From: Norana najaformis
Taxonomy: Eukaryota > Annelida > Clitellata > Crassiclitellata > Hormogastridae
DNA: 64,000 nucleotides
Direction: 5' to 3'
Assembly: GCA_964023275.1 (NCBI GenBank)
Contig: OZ029915.1
Coordinates: 1,632,131-1,696,130, forward strand
Shown: positions 27,901 to 38,100 of the stretch, in pieces
Layout of the letters: each line of letters starts with the position of its first letter
Position numbering within the stretch: the stretch's first letter is position 1
Position numbers and translations under genes: made by a program
Notes under the pieces: generated by a model
The model's input: only the letters and a program-made list of their open reading frames with translations
Database searches by the model: none
Told to the model about the DNA's origin: nothing

Positions 27901-30900
27901 CATCTTGTGCAGTAGACACCCTCACAATAGAAGTTAGTACTTAACTAACTAGCCAGCTTAATCCTCTGACTAACCTATAATCATGGTTTATAATCAGAAT
28001 CATGGTTTATAATCATAATCACGGTTTATAATCATAATCACGGTTTATAATCATAATCACGGTTTATAATCATAATCATGGTTTATAATCATAATCATGG
28101 TTTATAATCATAATCATGGTTTATAATCATAATCATGGTTTATAACCATAACTATAACCATAAAAATTGCAGCCGTGAGATTTACCGCAGATGTTCAATG
28201 ACGGCACAAGTTCTTTTCATATGTTCTTCCAGTTCGTCATGTGATATCATCGCGCTGAAGAACGCCTCCGATCGCATCGAGATCTGCCGCGTGATCTGAA
28301 CTTCGACGAGGTCCAGGTAATGACTTAGCTGGAAAGCAATGTTCACCACTGGTCAACTACCGGCATCAGTAAATAAGAACCTTATTTTTCTACTTGTGTG
28401 TATATATACATAGACCAGAAGCTATTTATATATAGCTATATATATATATATATATAAGGTTTATATATATAAGGTTTGTCTGTCTGTCTATGTAGACGTC
28501 TAGTTCTTAATAAACTCTAACGTCCCCTCGAGAATCTTACATGCTATGTGTCATATAGCATAAATTCCTCTCGTTCCTACTTAATTACTTATTCATGCAC
28601 AAATTCATGCATTTGTGTGTTCATTCTTTCTTCAATTATTCTTCATTCAGTCATTCATTCACTCATACATAGATTCATAAGTTCCTTTACCTGTTCATTC
28701 CTTCATTCATTTCATTATTGAAACACAAATTTGTTCTTCAGTCACTCAATCATTCAATCATTCATTCCATTGTTCCTCTGGATATTGACCTCATTGTGGC
28801 TTGGTTTAATGTGCCATTGGTTGATGCCTTGCTCTTTTCAACCAAACACCATTGATGTAAAGGGCAGAGATAAAAATGCATCTCTCTTTGAGTAGTTCTT
28901 ACAAAGCAAAATAGAAAAACCTAGATACATACACAGAGTATATACACACATACATACATAAGATCCTATACAAATACCTAGATAAATAAATGCATACATA
29001 GATTGTATGCATACATACATACAAACATATATACATACATATGGCCTCCCATAAGAAAGACTGGTTTTCTACCTAAGTAAGTAAGTTAAATCAAACCTTT
29101 TCCTGAAGCAGTTTCGATGACTGACCACCCAATTTCTCTGGCTGGTCTGGACGCACCGTCCGAATCTGGTTCCAAGGAAAAACCTGATTGAACGTCTCTG
29201 GATTCTGCAGGGAAAACCCCGGCCCCATGAAAATCTGCAAGCATTATGTTACCACAGAACGTAATCACAAAACACGTAGAGTAACAAGTTTACAACACAT
29301 GAACACGAGTAGTTCATTATTATTAAAGCGGTGAAGCTGGAATACTGAATTATAAACATCTAATAGCATTTATATAATAGCATTTAGCATTATAATCACC
29401 TAATAGCATTCGAGTTGAGGATGATAACAATGATGATGGATGGTTATTAGGATGATGGTGATTTCGTCTATGTAAGCATTTCTACAAATAGCTAAGTCAT
29501 TGTGCTCAAGACAAATATTTCAATACTCACTTTAGGAATGACTTCAAGATCGACTTGCAACCTTTCTGTAAAGTGCAAACGACACAAAAGTTTAACCTTT
29601 CACTTTACAAATACAATAAAAGCAGCCATCGATCGAAGTAAAAAATTAAAGTATCCCATATCCCACAAGTGAGACGTAGGGGAGGCGCTCACTTCCTTTT
29701 CTTTAGCCCTTGAGCCGGCAGTGGACAAAGCCCAAAGTCCTGAACATGGGGCCAGTGCATCGCAGGACTTGCCGTTTACTTCCCAGCTTACGTCAGTACC
29801 AAATTCTACTGCTTGGTAACAGAGGCACGGTGTGTGCAAACAACATGTCCAGAGTCGTTACACGGAGTTGACCCACAGCCGCATGATCACTGACCAAATG
29901 CGTTACCAATAGACCACCGTACTACACAACCAACTCAAGCCAAGAGGATGATGATAAAGGCACCACAGTAGTTCTCAGGCCAGATTATATATATGTTTGG
30001 ACACATGAACGCATACGTACGCTGTTTTCTCGCATGGTTCGATGGTTGATCCCGATCGGATTCCGAACCAGCGTTTGAATTACTCCCTGTTGTCCTGGTC
30101 TTTGCTGCCAAACTGTGTGAATGACGGCGCTGTAAGATTTCAGTTAATGCTATGTACTGTAATAAAAGATTTATATAGCACCATTTCAAGATATTTACTA
30201 TCAGGAGTTTACTTGGGACAACTCTTCCTAATTAAATTTCCCATATCTCTGTTCTAATATAGGCGAAAATTGTAACTGTAATTGTAATCACGACAATTAG
30301 TACAGCATCATCAGTAGCAAGCTACTTCAAGGGCGCTTTGCTACTTCGAGGGCGCTTTGCAATGTCAAATATTGGCACAGACAATAAATTGTCCAACAAT
30401 AAATGATAAATTGATGATGGACAAATGTTTGGCAATTATATTCTTATCACCTTTGGCTAATCGCAAACTCTTAGACCATCAAAGGCACACAATTAAAAAC
30501 ACATAAAACCATTGCATGTGTACATGTACCTGTATGTATTACCGATATGTATCTGTATCTATGGGACATGGTGGTGTAGTGGTATGATCTGTGCCTCGTA
30601 ACTGGAGGGTTGCAGGTTCAAATCTATCTCAAGCCACTACGTAGCAACCTTGGACAAGTTGCTAACCCACAATTGTCTGGGTGGAAGGCAATGGGAAACC
30701 TCCTCATTCACCTCATTCTCGGGTGGCATAAAGCCAATGGACCTGCCTTTGGGCAGAGAACTTTTCAGCATCATCTATATGACATGCTGGTCTACTGGCA
30801 TACTGTATCTGGTGAGCAGGCTGGGTAAGTCGTTTGCACACACGTGCCACTGTCACCAAATTGTAAAATTTGGTACCATTGTACCAGCAAAGTAAACAGC

Positions 30901-33726
30901 AATGCACTAGCCCCATGTCCAGTACCTTGGGATTCGTCCATTGATGGATCAAAGGCCAAAGAGCAGAAAATGAATACTTCCAATGCTCCATTATGGGACA
31001 TGGAGCCGTACTATATACCATATATATCTGTGTATGTAACTAAGTATGTATGCGTATATGTATATATGTACGTAAATTATGTATGTATGTATGTATGTAT
31101 GTACGTAAATTATGCATGTATGTATGTATGTATGTATGCAGGCATGTAAGTACATACATATGTATATAATTGAGTATTTATATCATAACAGTGCTTCTCA
31201 CTAGTCTAACCGATGTTGGTTGTATGAAACAAAATCAGACCAGAGTCAGACAGAAAGAGAGGTCAATATGAGTGAAGCATAACACAGCTGCATATAACTT
31301 ACAGGCAACAATTTCTATGACAATCAATAGGAAAGGTTGGCCGGGACAATGGGTGATTAAAAAGACAAACGGCAGACGGGTCGTGCAACGTCAGCCTTCG
31401 AATTAAAGACCATTCTCGGAAAAGCAACATATGGCAACAACAGGTGTTACTGTACAACACAACACAGTATTTGCAACACATTACATTTCGTGGCAACAGA
31501 TCAGAAGTGCACTTTGAAGCAGGCACAAGGAAATATTATGAGCAGAATGAACGCTTACGAAGCACACATACATGTAAACAGTTTATTCGACAATATATAA
31601 GCATCTTACCAAATACATACACAAATACACATACATATGCACATACATTCACACATACATAAGTACATGCATATATATATACACATAAATACACAGTAAG
31701 TACATTCATACAAATATACACACACATACATACATGCACATACATCCACATACATATACATATGTACATTTATGCACACATACATTCATACAGTGACTTT
31801 TAACCCCTCAGCCTCTCAAAGGAACCGAAAAGTTTTTTAAGAAAAACATTTGGTCAACCTTCTCCAACAGAGAACAATTTTTACAGTGGTTTCACTTAAA
31901 GTGACCAACGACTGATGCCTTGTGCATCATGATAAGTGAATGAGTGCGAGTGAGTGAGCGAGCGAGCGAGTGAATGAGTGAGTGCGAGTGAGGCGTCTGT
32001 TGTCGTCCCACGTGTCCATCAGCTGGCTGAGCTAGGAATCATAGGCATAAACAGCACTTTTGTATTAGATCCAAAGTCAGATTCTCAGGTTCAGTTTCTC
32101 GGTCCACCATTAAAACAACTTACTGCCGTCTTAGCGAGATATTTTCTGAAATGTTCTTTTGTGATGTGAGGCACATAGGGTGACGGAACAACCTCTGCCC
32201 TCTCGAAACTCTCGCCCCACGTCTTGGCAAAGAAGTCCGTCTCACGACGTGCCAGTCGGGGGTCGTTGAGTGCAGCTGGGAGGTTGACCTGTGACATGTA
32301 GACTGTCCACCGATGCTGGTCCTGAACCAGAGAGGGTACGGAAGAAGAGGAAGGTAAAGGACTGTTGGAAGATGGAGCCATCCGACCACCGGAAAATTTC
32401 CTACCGTCCTTTGCGTCTGCAATTAACAACAGAAAGGACAACTGAGTTGACGGACGGATGGATGGATGGACGGACGGATGGATAAATGGGTGGATGGGTG
32501 TGGGTGGGTTGATGGATAGATGGGTCAGTTGATAGATGGATGGCTGGACGGATGGGTGTATGGATGGATATAGGGGTAGGTTGATTGATGGATGTATGGA
32601 TGGAAGTACGGGGTGGATGGATGGATGGATGTATGTATGTATGGATGAATGGGGTTGATGGAGGAATGGATGGATGGGCTTATGGATGGATGTATGGGTG
32701 GAAAGATGGATGGGTAGATGGATGGATCAACAATGAAGTTATGAATGAAAATAATGGATTGTTGAATCAGTGTACTGTAACGTAATGACGGCAGTTTATA
32801 TAGTGCTGGAACTAGCGAGCTACTTCTAGGATGCTTTACAATGTCAACTGTCAGCGCAAGTAATAAAAGTTACATAATAAAAGGAATTTCAATTGTATGT
32901 TGAAGGCCTGAACATTTTCTCAGCCTTACAACTCAAGTCAGTACTCACTGATCGAACCCAAAAGTATAGAGGGCTGAGCTGACACCAGGAGGCATGGTAT
33001 TTCTATGAACAGCTACTCCTTGCAGTACTACCCAGGCTCAGCGCCAGATATCTTTGCTGCAAATGCCAGTGTCGTATCAGCTGTGAAAGGCTGCCAACCT
33101 CTTACCGAAACAGGCTTTTTGCATCACTTTTCAAACTGGCAAACTGTAATCAAAAAATTTCTTCAGCGCCCAAAACAGCTAAATGTAGGAACCAATTTAT
33201 TCCCACACTCAGTCAAAACTAAACTCTACAAAGCAGTTACGGTGACGTTCGGTACCAAGTCCATATCTAGATCGGCCAGGTAGACAGATGGAATTTGTCG
33301 ATGGTGTTTGGAAATGGAATGGCGAGAAAGATGAGGAGGTATCAGGAAAGGATGCGATACATTACGGATAAACATTTCATGGTTACCTGGCGAAGCTGGT
33401 GTTGACGCAGGACTCATGGTATCGGCAGCCACATGGTCTCTGGCGACATGGTCCTCGTAATCCTGATCACTAACGCCTTCGACTGGAAGCGATGGACAGA
33501 CCCCGTTCGGTCCATAGAGGCACACAAATGAGCCGCCCTCTTTCGTACAGTGATACTCCCTCAGGTGACGGCAGAATTCGCGAGGCGATTTAAATACCGT
33601 AGTAACATCGTCCGATTTTCGACAGACTATACACCCCTTCCACGGGACAACGTAGCTACTCCCAGTCCGACCGACTAGGCTTTCAGAAGCCGTGGATACT
33701 CGGACTACTGAACGCGCGGTAGCCAT
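15929..33726 (-). CDS. VPS54: GARP complex subunit VPS54, with N-terminal C2H2-like fingers
   Basis: Twenty-six coding exons in transcript order: 33387-33726, 32124-32416, 30021-30129, 29531-29565, 29097-29234, 28186-28328, 27673-27772, 27018-27160, 26648-26774, 26065-26172, 25555-25613, 25088-25184, 24339-24460, 23258-23390, 22478-22609, 21953-22002, 21621-21703, 20959-20994, 20536-20590, 19664-19769, 18940-19027, 18561-18682, 18292-18372, 16968-17075, 16715-16809, 15929-16031. Total 3006 nt, 1001 residues (human 977); all phases agree. Blocks matching vertebrate VPS54: [20 protein letters not shown] (from 146), [62 protein letters not shown] and [11 protein letters not shown] (from 902). 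VPS54 joins VPS51-53 to tether endosome-derived vesicles at the trans-Golgi. Residues 32-98 add two C2H2-like sites (C32,C35,H54,H59; C69,C77,H93,H98), absent from the human protein as I know it. Introns after exons 14, 20 and 23 start with GC. Confidence 0.96.
16603..16670. repeat. 17 bp tandem repeat, four copies, in VPS54 intron 25
   Basis: Unit CCTCCGACCACGAAATC repeated nearly perfectly. It lies 45 nt beyond the donor of VPS54 exon 25 on the transcript. Confidence 0.85.
17165..17615 (+). mobile_element. Non-LTR retrotransposon, C-terminal ORF2 fragment
   Basis: An open frame of 139 codons (17193-17612, ending TGA/TAG-type stop) encodes [20 protein letters not shown], then [33 protein letters not shown] and a basic [17 protein letters not shown]. 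This is the region downstream of the reverse transcriptase core in RTE/L1-like non-LTR elements. The frame is intact over this length, unlike the other fragments here, so the insertion may be relatively young. It lies in VPS54 intron 23, antisense to the gene. Clade assignment is uncertain. Confidence 0.85.
17845..17975. repeat. (TATG)n/(TGTG)n microsatellite
   Basis: Interrupted GTATGTATG runs just beyond a reverse retroposon tail (TTATAAAGCACCACTTCAAG near 17770). In a VPS54 intron. Confidence 0.8.
19130..19300 (+). repeat. tRNA-headed SINE, family D-tRNA
   Basis: Head TAGTCTAGTGATTAGCATGC and a B-box-like GTGTCAAATCC spaced as in a tRNA, followed by a body with ATTTTGGCTCCACCGGCACC. It lies in VPS54 intron 20 in antisense orientation. 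Confidence 0.65.
20700..20860 (-). repeat. L2-tailed retroposon, family B
   Basis: Plus strand reads GCAACTTCTACAGCACCGGT, GGCATCAACCGAAGGTGCA, then TCAATATCCAGAAGGTCAGT and GGAGAGGCAGC. Longer relatives are at 43120-43470 and 51285-51490, all in reverse orientation. Confidence 0.65.
20862..20955. repeat. (AAGGC)n-like simple repeat
   Basis: Degenerate GGCAAGGCAAGG/GGTAAGGTAA array immediately beside the acceptor-to-donor region of VPS54 exon 18 (exon 20959-20994). Confidence 0.7.
21725..21800. repeat. (TTA)n microsatellite
   Basis: Near-continuous TTATTATTA run, just upstream on the transcript of VPS54 exon 17 (exon ends at 21703 on this strand). Confidence 0.85.
22712..22980 (-). repeat. 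tRNA-headed SINE, family C-tRNA
   Basis: Reverse complement has head ACGGTGGTCTATTGGTAAC, B box GTGGGTTCGAATCC, then GCCTCTGTCACCAAGCAGTA, a GGGAAGTAAATGGCAAGTCC block and an end near GATATGGGATACTTT. Other copies: 29650-29930 (-), 30815-31010 (+), 53920-54125 (+), 55215-55415 (+, diverged), 59290-59520 (+). In VPS54 intron 14. Confidence 0.8.
23515..23720 (-). repeat. L2-tailed retroposon, family D
   Basis: Begins with (GTAAT)n then ATCAAAAATTTATAAAGTGC, CACTTCAAGG and CTCAGAGGCGCTCCTGGCCC. The reverse complement ends GGCACTTTATAAATTTTTGAT(TACAT)n. Shorter copy at 17755-17840. In VPS54 intron 13. Confidence 0.7.
23735..23850 (-). mobile_element. L2-like family A 3' end
   Basis: Plus strand: AATCTCGAAATTTCTACAGC, then TTATTCACAGGCGCTCAGTC, AAGTCGATAGG and a GGGTCAGAATCGG block, the reverse of the family A tail. 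Confidence 0.7.
24775..24990. repeat. (ATTCACTC)n degenerate array
   Basis: Runs of ATTCATTC, CACTCACTC and TCAGTCATTC in VPS54 intron 12. Related ATTCATTC arrays lie at about 28600-28780. Confidence 0.8.
27965..28160. repeat. 19 bp minisatellite, about nine copies, in VPS54 intron 6
   Basis: Unit ATGGTTTATAATCATAATC repeated with almost no divergence apart from T/C at one position (ATGG or ACGG), grouped so that three ACGG units sit together. It starts about 25 nt beyond the donor of exon 6 (28185) on the transcript. Low divergence suggests recent expansion. Confidence 0.9.
29650..29930 (-). repeat. tRNA-headed SINE, family C-tRNA, near full length
   Basis: The most complete reverse copy: head at 29870-29930, 3' end at the 29650 side (AAGTATCCCATATCCCACAA). 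It is in VPS54 intron 3. Confidence 0.8.
30562..30775 (+). repeat. tRNA-derived SINE, family A-tRNA, copy 2
   Basis: Head ATGGTGGTGTAGTGGTATGA and B box GCAGGTTCAAATC; the body matches 10914-11135 through TTGGACAAGTTGCTAACCCA and GGTGGCATAAAGCCAATGG. It is followed at once by a family C-tRNA body. Confidence 0.8.
30815..31010 (+). repeat. SINE body, family C-tRNA, joined behind a family A-tRNA SINE
   Basis: Reads GTTTGCACACACGTGCCACT, ACCAAATTGTA, AGTAAACAGCAATGCACTAG, CCCATGTCC and CATTGATGGATC. The expected tRNA head is missing; instead a family A-tRNA element precedes it. Confidence 0.7.
31025..31165. repeat. (TATG)n microsatellite
   Basis: GTATGTATGTATG runs with two near-identical GTACGTAAATTATG interruptions, directly behind the SINE composite at 30562-31010. 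Confidence 0.9.
31565..31795. repeat. (ACAT)n microsatellite
   Basis: ACATACATACA-rich stretch with AT and AC interruptions; open frames over it encode only His/Tyr/Thr-type low complexity and are not genes. In VPS54 intron 2. Confidence 0.9.
32450..32735. repeat. (GGAT)n minisatellite in VPS54 intron 1
   Basis: Degenerate GGATGGATGGACGGACGG array covering nearly 300 bp, starting about 35 nt upstream on the transcript of VPS54 exon 2 (exon ends at 32416 on this strand). Confidence 0.9.
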
Positions 33727-35198
33727 ATGAAACTGCCTAAATACTACACTGTGTCGATAATTTTACAGAGAGGACGCTAAAGGTTAGTCGGATCTTAAAC
33801 ATATTCCGATGATCAAGACAAATGAGCGATGAATATTGTAGTTTTGTTTCATTAGCGATGAACTTTACGTGGCTTGCATTAGCACGCTATCTGGGTCAGA
33901 AAAACAGGTCATGTCACCGTTTGCTCAGGATGACCATTGACTAAACATTTTCTAAACTGGATGAAAAAAATAATCACTGAAAAATAGCTTCTGCAAAACA
34001 ATGACTTCTTTGTTGAATTTTACCCATACAGACAAAAAGCTATAGTCAAAATGCTCAGGTTAAAGGTTATTACATAAGAAAATGTCCTGCTACGATGTCG
34101 CTAAATAAGTTTTTGCCAGTGCACCGGATGCTGATCATTAAGGTCTAGAGTGCATTCAAGTAAAACACGCAAAAGCACATAGTAGAGTACAATTGTGGTT
34201 GCAGCCTAATTCTGGTAATAAGGTTATGGGTCTTTTCGGTTCGTAATTTCAATCGTAAGCGTAATCCCGAGATTTCTACAGCGCCCAACGAAAGCCGCGC
34301 CGCGGGGACCAGCTTATTCACAGGCGCTCAGTCAAAACAAAATCGATAGGCAAAAGGGTTCGGTTCCGGGTCAAGATCCAAGAGTCAAGCAGAGAGAGAC
34401 AGCGTGGAAGCTACGGTGGTTTTGTTTGGGACTGGAGAGCAGAGGCAGATAAGAGGAAGAAGCTTATTCTCAGATGCTCAATCAAAACAAAAAACGATAG
34501 GCACAAAGGGTTCGGTTTGCTTTGTTCATGGGCGTCGGCATAGGGCAGAAGGGCTCGGGGCACCCATTCGAATTGGCCGATGATATAAATCTTAAAAGTG
34601 CATCAATGTCCACAAATGCTGCTATAAGTGCTGCTAGTTTTCACTCGAACTGTAGTCTAATATTGAGGTGTGAGTTTTAAACTGCATGGCCTCGGCGCTA
34701 TTCATTTTGCAATGAATTATCCAGCCAAATGCATCAAAATGGATTCAAATGTAGTTCTTTACAAAAATGGCTGCTAGAATTTCTCGGATAAGTGTGCCAT
34801 TATTTTGTGCACGTATAGAAACTGAGGATACTAACGAGAGAAAATGGGTTCCTGAACAACTCATTAGTTAGGCCTACTCAATACATGATAGGGATTGCCA
34901 GTCTGCATGCGTAACTTTTGGGTAAAATACAAGGTATCACATTTTCAGCTTTAGGGAAGTAGAGGAAGAAGGAACCCCAAAGGCTCCCCTCTACAACCTG
35001 TTTGGGCTTCTTTGGATTTAAACCTGCCGACGCCCAAGGCCCCGTTTACTGTTAAGCGTGTGATGTTAATTCTTTTACAACCCAGTGCGATAATGACTTA
35101 CTACACGTAGGGCCGAACTTCATCCGTGTGGCAGCTGACTGAGTTAACATCTTTATGTTAAAATAAGTAATTTTATTTCGGATACTCCGTTGAAACAA
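33727..35198. promoter_or_regulatory. Divergent intergenic region, VPS54 / TMEM104 5' ends
   Basis: The start codons of VPS54 (minus) and TMEM104 (plus) face away from each other across 1.47 kb, so both promoters and 5' UTRs should lie here. No clear TATA box or CpG-rich core was recognised. The middle is occupied by a reverse family A retroposon (34240-34520) and a family E fragment (34640-34760), leaving short unique flanks on each side. Shared regulation is possible but unproven. Confidence 0.45.
34240..34520 (-). mobile_element. L2-like family A 3' end, with a second partial copy
   Basis: Plus strand reads CGTAAGCGTAATCCCGAGAT, GCGCCCAACGAAAGCCGCGC, TTATTCACAGGCGCTCAGTC and GGTTCGGTTCCGGGTCAAG. 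A second GCTTATTCTCAGATGCTCAA segment at about 34462 repeats the middle of the same tail, so there is a partial duplication. Confidence 0.75.
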
Positions 35199-38100
35199 AT
35201 GCCTGGTGGAGAAATTTCGCGAGTTGGACAAGGCCAGCGCGACTCGGGGTCGCTGTATTCGCCGGCTGTAAGTAGATCGACCATTTTAACGCTGAACTGG
35301 AACGATTTGAGAGATAGGTACCCCCTTCATAACCTCCCGGCAAACGAAAGGATAGCATGGCGTCGCAAGCTAATGAGTTATTAACATATCTTAAAACATA
35401 CGCAGGCAAAGTATGGCCAATTATACTACATTAACGCCAGCTTCACGTCAGTTGAGTGAGCTAGAAGCAAGAATTCGATTATAAATGTAGATGTACGTGA
35501 TTTTCTATAGTGAATGTACTATTTTACCAAATTAAATTACTGTATTACGCTGTATATTAAATTCATTCACACTTAATAAGTTGTTACTGTTTGTGTGTTT
35601 TTCTGTGCTTAGGTGGGTCTTGTCTACCTGTTCAACTTAATTGTGGGAACAGGTGCGCTGACGATGCCAAAGGCGTTTGCTGCGGCTGGTTGGCTAGTCA
35701 GTCTTATACTAGTCATCCTTCTAGCAGGTGTCAGGTAAGTAATGTCCGTATCGTTAAGGTGGCTGAGTGTATTGTAATGTAAATATCCTACATTTTCCCA
35801 AATTTCCCAGACTGCACTGCATCAATTACAGTTGATGAAGTCCTCAGTACATTGTTACCTCATAGTCCGCACGTCCTCACAGACGGTAGAAGATTCAGCG
35901 TCCATATATCTCTCTTGCTACCTGTGCATAACAGTAGCTGTCCGATTGATTGTAGCGCCATTGTGAGAAACGTTGTGCTGTTATTTTGGAGCCATAGTAA
36001 GAGTCTTTTGCTTTCTGTTTTTGTAGTTATGTGACAGCGACATTTGTGATCGAATCAATGGCATCGGCTAATGGAGTGAAACGGTGGAAGAAACAACAAG
36101 CAGAAAGAAAGGTATGAAGTGCCTTCTTTTCGTCTAATAAAGCCATAAATTTATATACTACATTCAGTGTGACGCCATAGCATTCCTTTTATCTGTCGAT
36201 GGTTGCTTCAAGTCAGTATCGCAGCCAAAAATAATGATCCGTTTTGGATGTTTACCTCTTTCCAATGAGTTTTTAACCCAAGGAATCATATGAATAATAA
36301 TAATTATTATTATAATGAAAACATCACCTCATGAAAGCCTGCTATGAGTGAAGGTTATCAAGTCCAAGTCAAGCTTTTCTCTAACGTAATTTTATATCTG
36401 GACTCGGGCTTCTTTGTGTTAAAAATAACAGCAGAGGTAGGGAAACTTCGTATTCAAGATTCATGTTTGTAACATTTTAAGAGTTTTACAGATCTGTTTT
36501 GTAAGAATAAATTTCATCCATACTGTAGTTCCAAATCTTGAATCAGCTGTGTGATTCTATGCTTATGTTGTAATGGTTAAGTAAACATTAGATAACATTT
36601 TCTGTCTGACTGATGCCAAATACAGAGCCTTTGAGAAGTTATTTAGAAGCTCTGTACAGCTGTTTTTACAATAATGATTTAAATTACAATATATTTTCCA
36701 GAGACGTCCTTTAAACGAGACAGATGATGAATTTCCCAGCGGAGAAATAGATGAAGTTGATGAGAATGGAGAGAGGAGGCCACTGCTTGCAATTTTGCCT
36801 GCTACAGGTAAAGGCCATTTTTGGCAAACGATGTTGATGCGCTCTACTAATATGATTTCTCACATTTGCCAACTGGCCTTTACTTACTTGTCCACTGTAG
36901 CCTAGCTTCTGGTTTCTCTGACCTATTGGAATTCAACCCAGCTTCTCCAACAGATTATGATTTTGGATTGCAATTTGACTTGAAGCGACCATGGACTGAT
37001 GCCTTGAGCTTTGTGATAACGGCGCTATAGAAGTCTGTAGATTAGATTAGGTTAGATTAGACTTCTTGGTCTGGTATGTTAAAATATGCTTTATGTCACC
37101 AGGTCCATTGTGGATAGCTGTGTCAACTTCTAATCTTGGCTTTTATCGTTTTAGAAACATTCCTTGAAAAAGGAGAGAATTTAACAACTTCACGGTTGTT
37201 TGATATTACGGAGACAGTAGAAATAGTAGGTGGCATTTTAAAACTTGGGATTCAGGTCTTTTATTATTAGATTTTTCAATATCTCTGATGATAAGTAGCT
37301 AGAAGTGTTCACTTTTTCGTTTTTTGATTAGAGTTGCTTACATTTTGTACCTGTTTTGATTAACAATCATTCTGACATCCATCCTACGAACACATCAACA
37401 CTTCATCCCTTGCAGTTTCTGTAGAGGTCTTTTGCTCAAAACTGAAAATGCTCCTCTTTCACAAATCTTGTCCTGGTTCTTCTTCTTCCTCTTATCTATT
37501 CTGCAGATCCAGTTCCAAGTACCATCCAGTGTAGATGCCTGTCTGCCTGCCTGAATCTTGGATCTTGACCTGGAGCCGAACCCTTCTTGCCTATCAGTTT
37601 TGTTTTTGACTGAGCGGCTGTGAATAAGCAGGTTCCCGCGGCTTAGGTTTCATTGGGTGCTGTAGAAATCTCAAGTTTACGATATGTTTGTTGAGAATTT
37701 GGCCGAATCTTCTATAGCCCTAGATCCCATGATTCTTTGCTGGCATAACCCAGCTGAACTTAATGTGTTAATTTCATCATTTCTGTTTTATTTCTTTGGG
37801 CAGTATGTATTTTCTGTTAACAGCCATGATATTATTGCTTTTGTTTTAGGGGCAAATGGCTGAGATGTTTTTCAGCAAAGGTATGCCTACATTTTGGCTT
37901 CGTTTCGAACTGATGCCGCAACTGTTAATAGCAAAATCTAATAAAAAATTAGCACTTCTGTAGTGCCAATATCTGTGACTCTGAAACTGACCTGGTCAGG
38001 TGGACTTGATTTGACTAAGCACCAGCAGATGAGCTGGTCTCCATGAAATTTCAGCGTTTTACATTTACATCAGTGGCCTGCCAAAGTGCAGGATCAAACC

